From Turritopsis dohrnii (taxonomy: Eukaryota > Cnidaria > Hydrozoa > Anthoathecata > Oceaniidae), in assembly GCA_027922465.2 (NCBI GenBank), contig BQMF02000793.1, forward strand, positions 1 through 64,000: 64,000 bases of DNA. Reading direction: 5' to 3'. Positions 52,829 through 64,000 of this stretch are shown here, in pieces. The notes below the pieces were generated by a model. It was not told where the DNA came from. It worked only from the letters and a program-made list of their open reading frames with translations, and made no database searches. The first letter of the stretch is position 1; each line of letters begins with the position of its first letter. A program made the translations under genes and the position numbers.

Positions 52829-53161
52829 TCAGATGTTCTTACATTTTGCATGAGCCACATCAAAACATTTGGTGTATAATACTGGTTTTTGATTACATTT
52901 CACTGTTTTCGTACAAACTGAACATTTTGGTGTGTGCGTACCAGGTCCAGGATTTCGTTCGATGTCACCACATAATTCAAGGTTAAATGTTCTAGTTGAG
53001 TTTGCATAGTACAATGTTGGCGCTTTACATCTTTTTATTTTTTTAACATTCATGATATTGGTATTGGTACTTTGCTTTGTTGAAGGATAATGACAAGTAC
53101 CCTCAAGCATCAACTGCAACACGGCATTTAAAATAATGAATAATGTAAACTTTAGAAACAT
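52829..53161 (-). pseudogene. LINE N-terminal region: signal-like leader, 2A motif, zinc-finger start
   Basis: The ATG at 53161 starts a hydrophobic MFLKFTLFIILNAVLQLMLEG, followed by a basic Thr/Ser region, then GDIERNPGP (52943-52969), a perfect match to the 2A consensus D-x-E-x-NPGP. The Cys/His-rich segment KCSVCTKTVKCNQKP follows before the frame closes. 2A peptides make the ribosome skip the Gly-Pro bond, so the leader would be released from the rest of ORF2. Truncated relative to copy 1. Confidence 0.65.
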
Positions 53162-53559
53162 ATCGGTATGGTTTCCATATACGAACAAAATCCAATTTTG
53201 CAATCTTTAAAATCTTTGTTTAGTTATATTTAATACTAGCATGTATACCCCCCACTCAAGCATTCCAATTTGTATACGCAGCGAGCTATACATTACAAGC
53301 TATACAACGAAAATAAAAATAAATTTTGTTCGAAAACAAATGTTTTGGTTTATTGTGGGGCTGGTAAGTGGTATACTTATTTGCTTCAATATTTCGACAA
53401 AGGCAGTTTTTTAGGAAGCCTCAAAGCTGCTCAACACTAACTCAAAATCGTTTTAGAACTGTCTCGCATTATGATCACGAGGCGAATAGCATCGAAGCTC
53501 CAGTCATAACACTTGTAACATTTAATGCATCGAAACAGGCATAAACAGTACGGGGAGGT

Positions 53560-53620
53560 TCATAGCTCGCTCTAGTATATAAAAGTTTCTGATTGGCCAC
53601 GATGCATGCGGTGCACTTAA
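53560..53620 (+). promoter_or_regulatory. TATA-like and CCAAT-like motifs, no gene assigned
   Basis: TATATAAAAG at about 53575 is followed by ATTGG (reverse CCAAT). It lies just beyond the LINE 5' end. No downstream gene was recognised, so function is doubtful. Confidence 0.2.
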
Positions 53621-54024
53621 AGTTGTGTAGCTCATGAGCCAAAACATGCTACAGAGTGAGGATGATATCGAAAAGCTTTTTTGCTTTTCTTATTTGATAT
53701 TTGATAATTTTCTAATTTTTCTTAAATTTGTCGTCTTGTATTATTATTTTCCCAATCATTCCACATCATACACACTCAGCTTAGCAAAATGTCTCCGTGG
53801 GTTTATGTTGGAGGTTGTCTCTCCCCTCTAAAGAAGCTCTCAGTTTTTAAAGTAAGTGGTCGCTAAAATAACAACCCAGAGAGGATTTGTTAACATATCA
53901 CATGGCAGCAAGGAGACTAACATAAATAGTCAAAGAAATATCATAATATTATGTTAAGTAGAGCAGTCTAGATACCTTTTTTCTTATGATCTCTTATGAT
54001 TAGTTGACAAGCAGAAATGCAGTA

Positions 54025-55000
54025 CCGTAAAGCGGGGTGACTTCGATCAATTTTGCCACTATTTTAAAAGTAACTTCCGAAATACTAAACCATTACTTCT
54101 GAAACTTTGGAATCATTACATTACATATTTCTTCTATTTCGGTGCAAAATTTCACATTAACTAAACTTGTAATTCCAGAGAAATAACCTGATCTTTCCAA
54201 GAAAACCACAATATCGATTATGGGGTGACTTCGATCAGCTTATGAGAAGCGCCAAATTACTTATAATTGTATTTGACAATGTTTTTAAAGCGCCATTAAT
54301 ACAATATTAACAGACCACCATTTGTCATCCGCGGTAAATGTTTGACCGTAAAAGATCAGCAAATGTTAGTAAAACAAAAGATATTTACGACGTTCACGCA
54401 TATGTGACCCTCGTTAATACGAAACGAAATTAACATTGAAATTTCATTGTATCTCAAACAAAATTTTTGAGATCTATCATCATGGGGAAAGAGCACGCTT
54501 ATTAAAATTTCTTCGGTAAGTCATTAAATCTCCCATGAGATACGACGACTTTTCACGAAGTTCTTGCGAACATGTAACTTATAGCGATATAAAACATTCG
54601 TTTTTTTCGTGTTTTTATAAACACGATATTATGGATAAAGGAATAAGGAAAAGAAAAACAGAATATAGCGGTGAAGAACAGAATTTCTTTCAGACATATT
54701 ATAATTTTCTTTACATTCAGCCTCTATACTTCACATATGTTCCAAAAATGTCCAGGATAGACTCTTGAATACGACGTAGAGCGATGACCAATGTGAGCGG
54801 TGAAAATTTTGATGTTTTTCGTCGTTAATTTCGGAAGAAATTGATTGTTTCGCTTGAAGACGATTCTGATGATATTTTACAATAAGAATCTAAATGAAAA
54901 TCTTAAAAAATGTGAAAAACGCACTTTAATGTCAGAGTTTAAACAGTTTATTTTTACTGATCGAAGTCACCCCGCTGATCGAAGTCACCCCGCTTTACGG
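54025..55000. mobile_element. mariner-like TIR element (976 bp)
   Basis: TIRs CCGTAAAGCGGGGTGACTTC and complement, flanked by TA. The GATCGAAGTCACCCCGC motif is doubled at the right end (54960-54993) and occurs once more inside (about 54220). A 77-codon frame (54535) has no transposase motif. Non-autonomous. Confidence 0.8.
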
Positions 55001-55219
55001 TACCTCTTTATTTGCCCCAGTCAAGGAAAACAGCTAAATACGCAGGATCCAGGGTTTATGCTGCAATTGTAGCATAAACGCAATGTTTCTTAGATTTGCA
55101 CCAGGCAGACTGTTTTCGACCCGATTTTCTTTCTTAAAAGATGAGGGGAGGCACATTTTGAAACTATCCGGCCCACATGTCATGTCACATTAGCTGATCT
55201 GATTTTCCTTTAATACATA

Positions 55220-55349
55220 CCGTCAACCAACAAAACTTTGAACAGCGTCAGAACTTTGAACAGCTAAACAACCGTATCAACAAAATAAACATACCACATC
55301 GAACCACATTCAAAGTTTTGATGCTGTTCAAAGTTTTGTTGGTTGACGG
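55220..55349. mobile_element. 130-bp MITE, TA-flanked
   Basis: TIRs CCGTCAACCAACAAAACTTT and perfect complement, with TA duplications (55218-55219, 55350-55351). TTTGAACAGC is repeated near the left arm. Confidence 0.85.
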
Positions 55350-55943
55350 TATCTATCTTGCTTTCTGTTTGTTGTTTTCTTCTTGCATTCGTACTTCATT
55401 GTAGTGTTTGGTCATGCTGTACTTAAAATACTAATATATAATATAGCAAGACAATGTCAGTTCAGATCAGATGACTTTTGCTATCCTGCAAACTAATTCA
55501 ACACAGACACACTGCTTGGTTCAGAAAAGGGATCACATGTTTGAGGGATCCCGTGATAAAGCTGATTTCCCTGACTGTTTGCTAAAGAAATGGCTCGACA
55601 GCTATTATTTATAGTCTCTTCCCATTTATATAGTTGCGCTGTGATTTAATATTATTGAGTAATGGTATGGATAAATCATTCTTTGATTCCCAATGCAATG
55701 ATGACTTTCCAAATGTTTTTATCCTGTTAGTTCTCAACTTATATCCCTAAAGATTTATTTAAATAAAAAGATTAAGTATTATGTACCTTATGCAAACTAA
55801 TTAATAAAATAGAAATAAAAATGTACATAGGAAATTTCACAACCAACCACAACGCTTGCGCAGTACGATTAAACATTTCAGTGGAAGAAGCTCATAGAAA
55901 CATGGCAAAGTAAATTTCGTCAATTTTCATTCCAACTTAGCAA

Positions 55944-56925
55944 TCTATATACTAATCACGAGTGTGCATCCGCTTTTTTCACGCTTTCACTCTCTAAATT
56001 TTTGGGTCGTTTTTGCGGCCAGTTATTCATAATGGAGTGTCAGACCACGACGGTTAATATCTTTCTACGATTAGTATAGGGGAAAACATTGCATTGCATT
56101 TAATCGTTTCAAATGTTTTGATTATTCGCGAGATCAAGAAACAATAGACAACAACGAAAGTATTGCGCGAAGATTTATTGATGTTTTTAGGGTAAGTACG
56201 CTTTAGAACTTTTTTGTTTGTTTGTTTTGTTTTTTCTTATAGTATTCATAGGGTTTATGCGTCATTACTTTTCAAATAATACGCGATTGAAGAAATGAAT
56301 ATCATGGTTTTTAATCATGACGGTCTGGGTTCGTAAAGAAAATCGCAATTGTTTTTAATTCACATTTCGACACTTTTACGACTTTCGTGTTTGGCTTTTA
56401 TTTACATTGGGGTGTGGATTTCGTGAGCAGTTACAGCGATTTTAATCTTTTTGTTGTTTACCTGTACGCACAATTTATTTTTACCACTGCATATATCGTA
56501 TCGTGAAATTTATTGCGAATATGTTGATGTGTTTCAGATCTTCTGATTAAAAAGTTTTTCTGTTCATAACTCCAGTGCTGAACTAAATATGCTTTAGCCG
56601 GAATACCTAGAGATTTTTAATTAAAAGAGTGAAGAGTGTTTTTTTTCTGTATAGACGTTAGATATTTTTAATCATGGGGAAACATTGCATTGCATCTTCA
56701 ATTTATACATTATTTAAAAAAAGTGGACGCACAACGCGTATTTTTATTTTTGATGAATTAAAACCCGTGTTCTACACGCTGTTCTACACGAGATACTAAC
56801 ATTCTAAACATTCTACATTCCAAGGAATTGAAGAACTTTATCATACTAAAATTCATTATAAGCCTTTCTCTCTGTTCAGCTCACATCGATTAAAACCTGT
56901 AAAAAATTTTTACATGGGTTACTAG
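55944..56925 (+). mobile_element. complete non-autonomous Helitron H5 (982 bp)
   Basis: Starts TCTATATACTAATCACG after an A; ends with palindrome GTAAAAAATTTTTAC, then ATGGGTTACTAG, before a T. So it sits between A and T as Helitrons do. Internal strings (TTGCATTGCAT, ATCATGGTTTTTAATCATGAC) link it to H1/H4. No protein coded. Confidence 0.8.
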
Positions 56926-56939
56926 TTATAAATATAAAA

Positions 56940-58670
56940 ACAAATTTTTTCATATCTTCAGTAGAGTCCATATATTGCCTTTTAGTGATTAATATGTTTG
57001 CTGTAATAGTAGATTGCAAAACTAATTTAATATTAACTAGATATCTATACGCAAAACTGGAAAATTGGAAAAAACAGACTACTGAAATATGTGTCTGCCA
57101 AAGAAAGAGGAACAAGATGCCCTACCGGGCAGAAGGATTTCTGCAAGCTTTGCTGCTGAAAATGCCACAAAAATGCAACACTAGCACACTAGTCCTGCAA
57201 AACTAAGACAGTCATATCATTCAGCTCGAGAAGCATCAGCATTAAATAAACAAAAATATTGATGCGACTGACAATGTTCGTCAAGAAAGTCAGCCTACCA
57301 TAACATAAAAAAGGGGCTTTTCTTTATGCTATCGCGGAGATCATTTATGAAGCTCTGTTTTTTTGTACGAATAAGCTGAATGATTGTTACTGGATATTTG
57401 CCACCCACGTACTCCAAAAAAGTGCATCGACACAATACAAAACTTTAATTTAACCACATTAAATATAACGAATCCTATAAAAAGATTGTGTATACTGGCG
57501 GTAACAAACATATCGTTTGGGCAGCACAAACTAAAAGTTTCTATATTGATCTCCTCAGAATGAAAAATATAAATATCACAATAATAATTACTTAGAAATT
57601 AAAGCTCATATCTAATCTAAAAGTTAAAAAAAATACAACATACGTAGGGAGAAAAGAGATAAGCTGATATAGCCAGAATACATCCAAAAATTGCTACTAA
57701 ATATAGTATAAATAGCTGTATAAAGTGCATATGTTGGTGATGTTGGGGAGGAGCTGAAAGGAAGCTAAGCTGAGCTTTAAAAATCCAAAATCTTCTAAAA
57801 ATTGACTTCAAACATGCATACACATACAAAATACACGAAGGTCTTTCATATTTAAAAAGGCTTGGAGCAAAAATAAAACAAGAAATACCTTTTCTTCCAC
57901 ACACCATGTATTGGCACTGTTTTCATATTTTAAACTTCAAGAAAACTTCTTTCAAAAAACAGAATAACCACACTGTAATTTAATTTTGTGAACATGATAA
58001 GTTCCCAACAGTAATGCAATTCTTTATATAAAATTATAAGCTGTATTAACTTCTTTTAAAGCCATATTTCCAACAAAGAAACTTTTAGCAAACTACACAC
58101 GTTCTTTCGCTGCCATTTTTAAAACGTTTTGTGGACGATCACATGGCATGGCGAAAATCAGCCAATAAACTATCGCTATTTAAGTGAAGGTGGCTAAATT
58201 AGCACCCTTTCGTAGAAATCGGGCATTATGCACCAATCACGATTAAGACGGCTTTTTTATGAACCAATGAAATTTAAGAAACAAAAATGCGTAGGTTTGG
58301 ACAGTAAGATGAAAAAAAACGAAGAAAAACACGGACGATCGTAAAGTATTTCTTGCTTACGCAGAAATCCAAAAATTATAAATTGTGAAAATTGAGCAAA
58401 TACATTATTATTGTGGAGTTGTGGTAGCGTCAGAAGTACTATATAATGGAACAACTATTGCAATAGAGTTTGTGAGATTAACTGATGATTTGTTGCCATT
58501 AACTATTAATCCTGAGAATTTCATAACTTATGAGAAATTTCAATGACAAGAATGAACATTGTGAAAATTAATGTTTGTTGCATGAAGGACAGCTTGGATA
58601 ACAAAAGGACTCTAGTAATTTGTCTTATAATTTGTATTTCTTGATTATCCATGCGCTTTCCTGGTGTTAG
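56940..58670. other. no gene recognised
   Basis: AT-rich DNA with short random frames. No repeat boundary, splice-supported frame or RNA gene seen. Confidence 0.4.
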
Positions 58671-58676
58671 TCTTTT

Positions 58677-59152
58677 ACTCTCAAGTGCCTAATTGTAGGG
58701 GGAGGTCTCTTGCATTTTTGGGAAAATTTCACCATCCATTTAACTTTATTACGACCTCCTCTCCAGAGTACCAAATTTTTCTAAATCCACCACCCCTACC
58801 CCATTATTAGAACCCTCCCGTTTTATGAATTCACTAGGTCAGTAACTAAAATTAGACATGTTAGACATTTTCAAGGTGCAACTTAACTTTTTCAGTAGAT
58901 TTTGGCTAGTGATGAGGAAGTTATTAAAATAATAATAGAGACAATCATTTCAAATGCAACAAAATCTTAACATCTTAACGAGAACAAACAAATAAATAAT
59001 ATAAACAAGAAGAACATCAACATTTTTTAACAGAAAGTATAATGTTTCCTTTTTTCCCTTTTAATGTGCACCCTCCACTTTTTATTATATTTCCCTTGCA
59101 GCACAACCTCCCCTGCTTATTATGACCCTCCTACCATGAGGCACTTGAGAGT
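58677..59152. mobile_element. 476-bp TIR element (MITE), unclassified
   Basis: Ends ACTCTCAAGTGCCT and complement, continuing imperfectly into TAGGGGGAGG/CCTCCTA. The interior has more CCCTCC-rich blocks. No clear target duplication, no coding. Confidence 0.55.
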
Positions 59153-59159
59153 ATTGTTA

Positions 59160-62100
59160 TTGTTGACATAGAATTCCATTGCTTAACCTTTTGTTACACC
59201 CATTTTCATCCATTACTGAAACACAATGAAAGAGTGCAGTTAGTCAGATACTTCTATGTAGACCGTAATTAGCAAAAGTGATTCTTTGTGACAGCTAATT
59301 ACTGTCCAAAATTTCTTCTGTGGTTCACTAAAATGATTTTTGTATTCCTTAAGTTTGTGAATAAGCATTAATAATCAATTAGGTATATTTCACTTTTTAT
59401 AGTTGAAGTGAGGAAGGTCTGTGGTGCAAGCATAATATTCAAAAACTTATAATCAAAAAAATTTCCAAATTTAAGTGTTGCTACTTGGTTTTGTTCTTTA
59501 AGGTTCTGTTTTTACGCATTGTATTTTTATTTGATCTATTTTAGTTTCTGTTACCTCATTGTTTTGTTAATTGCTTAATTAATTTTTACTTGTACTTTTT
59601 TGATAAACTTTATTATCACCTTGGATATTTAATTGATTACTTATTGATTTACTTTGATACTAAGTTTTTTTTCATTCCAATTCATCATGTTGTGGAGTTA
59701 AAACTTATATACTCATCAACTTTTGCACACATTCAAGTTTATACTGGCTATCTGGTAGGTCATGCTTTCTTTCATTCCATGTTTTGTTAGCCATTTGTCT
59801 TGGTTGTGTCTTTGGCCAGTCTTTGCATCTGCCCTTGTCCTTTATTCAGCATATATCACCCTCGTTTGAAGGTAAAATTTAAGCATACTTGACTCTGCCC
59901 CAAATTTGCCTATGCTTATAAAAAAAGCCTGTAATACACCTTTTTCTAAAAAGGTTTCAAATCTATCTCACAAACCACTTTTTGAAGGCCTTATCAAAGC
60001 AAGCTTTTAAACATTGAGAAGATTTATAAGAGGTTTTGTAAGAGGATGAGATTATATTCTTATGTGATTTTTTAATCATTTCAGTCAAGTTTTTTCCAGG
60101 TAGTTTAGTTTGCATATAGTTTATGATATTAATCAACAATTTTGAATGTATCACTCGAAAAAGGTGAAGTTTCTTTGGTGTAATTTCTACTCACTTTATC
60201 ATTATGTCATCCATAATATTCATATCTCCAAACTTTTCCTAATTATGGTAATGTTATCTTTAAACTTGTAAAGCATAAAATCCTTCATTTGATTGTCTTA
60301 GGAACTATGTTTTGTGAGTCTTGTAATGATAAGCATTTGTATTTCAACCTATCATTTTGCAGACAGAACTTTATCTACTCAACTTAAGCAATATTGCAGT
60401 GGTGTCCTCTTTAGATAGTCTTGGAAGTATCTCAAATGAACAACCTTATATTTTCTTTTAGCCGGAACAATTGTTTTTTTTGTTTTTTTTAAATAACACA
60501 GGGTTAAAGGGCCTTGCTTGATGGTTTGTTACTATATCCCAGCCCAAATCCTTGAAGGATACTAAATGTTAATCATGGACTTTTTCCTTCCTTATTTTTT
60601 TTGTTTTTATTTTTTTTTTTTTCATTTTGTGTTATTCTAGGCAAATTTTGGGACTATGTGATAATTCTCTCACTTTAAAACTCTGATCTTAATGTTCCTA
60701 TGTTCCTGTTTGCAGCTGGTAACTTGCCTATCTGAATTTAATAAAAATTATTCAATTACAAGCAGGAGTAAATGCACTAATTTACTAAAGCTATAAAGTT
60801 GATAATATATTTGTGAATATCTTTCTTCCAACTAGTGGCATTCAAAATCTTTCTGTGTTGTTGTTTATAATTATATTATTTTCGATTTTTTTGTAGTTTT
60901 AATAAAGAAATCAATGTTTATTAATGTGTCTTAAGTTATTTGTGGTTGGAATGCATAGTGTTCTGGTTAAGTACTAATTGCCATTACGTTATTAAGTTTA
61001 ATAGAGGGGGCAAATGGATAAGCAGCTTGAGTTCTATCATGAAATCCTTCTATTTCTTCACTTTGCATGCAGAACGTAGAACTGTACTATCAGAGCATTT
61101 TGTTTCTGCCTTTTCATTTTTTTTTTTGTTGTTTGTGGTGGTGGTGGTTTTTGTTTATTATTTAAAGGTATTGTATATTTTCTTATGATTTTCAAATGAT
61201 TCAAAGATGCTTCGGATGTTTAGATACTAGATAGTTCACTAAAAGAGCGTTATGGTATGTTCAGCATGTGTATTTCCTAATTTGTGGTCAACATGTTCCA
61301 TATTGAAAATAGAGACCAGAGACATTTGGAAATATTGGTAGTTGGCGTCTGTTACTAGCCTATATAATGATACCACTGAAGTTTGGTTCCACTCTTGTAA
61401 GCAGTTTCTTGAAGTTTTTCTGCTGAAAGACTAAAGTTTGGATTTTGGATTCATTTTCAAAGACAGAAAAGTTTTGGATAAGATTGTAAATTTCACCAAC
61501 ATTTTGTCTTTTGTTCTATGAATATGGAAAATAAATATTAGTTAAATAAATGTCAATAAATCGAAAACTGGTCATGACTTAAACTATAAATGATATAAAG
61601 ATATGATTCACAGCAAGCAATAATTTATACTTCTGAGAACAGAATATATAACACTTGATAATATTTTGATTTTATTACAGAAGACAAGTCATTGATGCAC
61701 AGTCACCTGTCAGACATCTGGAAGTTATAGCATGACCTGATATCAGTTCATCAGAAACATATATAATAGGATCAGTAACCCTCCCAAGATTATATGGCAG
61801 TTATAGTGGAATGCCTTCTATATGGGATAAATTGATCAGTTTGGGAAGATGACGTTTTCAAATAATGTTGTTATTGCAAGATGTTGACACAAAAACATGT
61901 GGACCATTATATCTCTTTCCCCGCGGAGAATTTTGTATATTTTATTTAGAAAGAAACATATTAAATCGTTCTTTAACTTTTCATCATTTTCTCTATATTT
62001 CGATCATTCCGAGCTATATTCATACGTAAATTAAAAGACACAACAGATCCGTTAGTTATTGGCTTGTCGTAACCAACATAAACGGTGGTCTGACTTATTT

Positions 62101-62580
62101 ATTAACCTTAGCAATTAACAACTAAATCTCATTCCCTATAGCCGCACATTTCACTGTCTTATCTTACTGTAAGTTGACCACAGATTTACGTTGATTTAGT
62201 GTGCCCCCTTTATATTAACATAACTACCTTTCCCCTTAGTATAATGACTTTTTGTTTTTGGATTAATATACACTCGTTACAATGGTGGTATCACCTGACA
62301 GGTGAATTTAAACTTGTACTAAAGTAAGGAATGTCCCACGTAGCTGAATGACTTCGCCTCTTCATGAGAAGACAGTAACCCTTTCTGCAAAAACATCAAC
62401 CGCGCCAGAAGCACCGTCCGATTTATTCATTCTCAAGTGCGCAATTTTAAATAACTTTACTGTAGCTTCATCTATTTCCAGTAAAGCATTACAAATAAAC
62501 TTCGCACTTCGCTCAACATCAACAAAAATACTATTCAGGTCGTCTCACTACTGCCTAACTTGTTCACTGGCCACGCATTA
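59160..62580. other. no gene recognised
   Basis: About 3.4 kb of AT-rich DNA with poly-T runs (60475-60490, 60600-60622, 61120-61130). Short frames lack coding character and no conserved motif stands out. It could be intron or intergenic. Confidence 0.4.
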
Positions 62581-62639
62581 TAGTTCTCCATCAACATTCC
62601 CGAAATAAGCACTTGCTTTGCATGCACGACCTCGTTCAC

Positions 62640-64000
62640 CTACAAGACAGATTTGTTGATGAAACGTCGATTTCCTATTATGCGAACTGAACTTCCTGTA
62701 ACGAGCACTTGTTCCGTGATAGGTAACGCATGCACCACCTTGTTCACCAACCAAACAGATTTGTCGATGAATTGTCGATTTCTTATTATGCGAACTGAAC
62801 TTCCTGAAACGAGTACTTCTTCCGTAAAAGGTAACGCATGCATCACCTTGTTCACTAACCAGACAGATTTGTTGATAAACTGTCGATTTCTTATTATGCG
62901 AACTCAACTATCCGTAATGAGCACTTGTTCCGTGAAAGGTAACGCATGCATCACCTTGTTCACCAACTAGACAGATTTGTTGATGAAACGTCGAGTTCTT
63001 ATTATGCGAACTGAACTTCCCGAAACGAGCACTTGTTTCGTGAAATGTAACGCATGCATCACCTTGTTCACTAACCAGACAGATTTGTTCATGAACTGTC
63101 GATTTCTTATTATGCCAACTGAACATTCCAAGACGAGCACTTATTCCGTGAAAGGTAACGCATGCATCACTTTGTTCACCAACCAGACAGATTTGTTGAT
63201 GAACTGTCGATTTCTTATTATGCGAACTCAACTATCCGTAATGAGCACTTGTTCCGTGAAATGTAACGCATGCATCACCTTGTTCACTAACCAGACAGAT
63301 TTGTTGATGAACTGTCGATTTCTTATTATGCGAACTGAACTTCCCGAAACGAGCACTTGTTCCGTGAAAAGTAACCGCACGCACCACCTTGTTCACCTAC
63401 AAGACAGATTTGTCGATGAATTGTCGATTTCTTATTATGCGAACTGAACTTCCCGAAACGAGCACTTATTCCGTGAAAGGTAACGCATGCATCACCTTGT
63501 TCATCAACCAGACAGATTTCTCGATGAAACGTGCAGTTATTATTATGCGAACTGAACTTCCCGAAACGAGCACTTATTCCGTGAAAGGTAACGCATGCAT
63601 CACCTTGTTCACCAACCAGACAGATTTCTCGATGAAACGTGCAGTTATTATTATGCGAACTCAACTATCCGTAATGAGCACTCGTTCCGTGAAAGGTAAC
63701 GCATGCATCACCTTGTTCACCAACCAGACAGATTTGTTGATGAAACGTCGAGTTCTTATTATGCGAACTGAACTTCCCGAAACGAGCACTTGTTCCGTGA
63801 AAGGTAACCGCTAGCACCACCTTGTTCACCTACAAGACAGATTTGTCGATGGATTGTCGATTTCTTATTATGCGAACTGAACTTCCCGAAACGAGCACTT
63901 ATTCCGTGAAAGGTAACGCATGCATCACCTTGTTCACCAACCAGACAGATTTGTCGATGAATTGTCGATTTCTTATTATGCGAACTGAACTTCCCGAAAC
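62640..64000. repeat. satellite array, 108-110 bp monomer, at least 12 copies
   Basis: Monomer landmarks: AGACAGATTTGTTGATGAA, GTCGATTTCTTATTATGCG, AACTGAACTTCCCGAAACGA and GTAACGCATGCATCACCTTG. Most units are 108 bp, a multiple of three, so both strands stay open for several units; units with one extra base (for example near 63373) shift the frame. It runs off the window edge. Coding is unlikely. Confidence 0.9.

Larger units (their letters stand above)
50487..53546 (-). mobile_element. LINE copy 2, with internal deletions
   Basis: About 95% like copy 1 with the same left (3') and right boundaries. Lacks several hundred bases of the endonuclease region near 52560 and carries no hAT-like insertion, so it shows the empty target site at 53100-53115. 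RT pieces at 51183-52087 retain CQYADDT and DYSKAFDTVNF, but with frameshifts. Dead copy. Confidence 0.75.

Noticed and set aside
57617..57907. 96-codon hydrophobic minus-strand frame
   Set aside because: No splice support, low-complexity Phe/Leu/Ser content typical of AT-rich DNA, and no family recognised.
62578..63814. Several 100-156-codon frames on both strands
   Set aside because: They are by-products of a 108-bp satellite monomer; frames break wherever a unit has an extra base.

Overview
The window is AT-rich DNA from an animal nuclear genome, almost certainly an invertebrate. Evidence is spliced genes with short GT-AG introns, two satellite arrays, and dense transposons of animal type (Helitrons, THAP/P elements, a 2A-bearing LINE, hAT-like and mariner-like MITEs). 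A cnidarian-like host is my best guess from memory of the viral and P-element families, but the sequence cannot prove it.

Layout. 1-8.8 kb: the right-hand part of an endogenous Polinton/PLV-like virus. It carries the end of an integrase, several small membrane proteins, a small protein with the GADD34/PPP1R15 signature, a genome-packaging ATPase, a frameshifted major capsid protein, a probable minor capsid protein and two tail-anchored proteins. Genes are very compact and on both strands. Every convergent gene pair is separated by a perfect hairpin of the same geometry (9-bp stem, 7-nt loop). 8.85-9.4 kb: tRNA-like debris. 9.4-11.9 kb: a 5'-truncated Helitron helicase. 11.96-14.5 kb: a tandem repeat, then a gene built from 14 tiny phase-1 exons, several of them tandemly duplicated. 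15.4-24.2 kb: a head-to-tail array of Helitrons joined exactly CTAG|T(C), one of them split by a 2.63-kb hAT-like element.

24.2-40.0 kb is a four-layer nest: a LINE copy interrupted by a second 2.63-kb hAT-like element, which holds P element P1, which holds P element P2. P1 and P2 have 7-bp target duplications, related terminal repeats and intact transposase reading frames; each also carries a convergent C2H2 zinc-finger gene, both broken. 40.0-42.0 kb: a foldback structure split by a mariner-type MITE. 42.0-48.3 kb: a duplicated signal-peptide/promoter segment, a ~128-bp satellite with higher-order structure, a GACGCCCC-rich TIR element, a TAG microsatellite and a gene for a secreted six-cysteine peptide. 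49.1-49.5 kb: a possible terminal exon. 50.5-53.5 kb: a second LINE copy that gives the empty site for the nest. 54.0-59.2 kb: mariner-like elements, one complete short Helitron and another TIR element. 59.2-62.6 kb: no recognisable gene. 62.6-64.0 kb: a 108-bp satellite running off the window.

Most coding capacity belongs to mobile or viral elements. The only candidates for host genes are the mini-exon gene (possibly Helitron cargo), the secreted cysteine-rich peptide and the exon near 49.3 kb.
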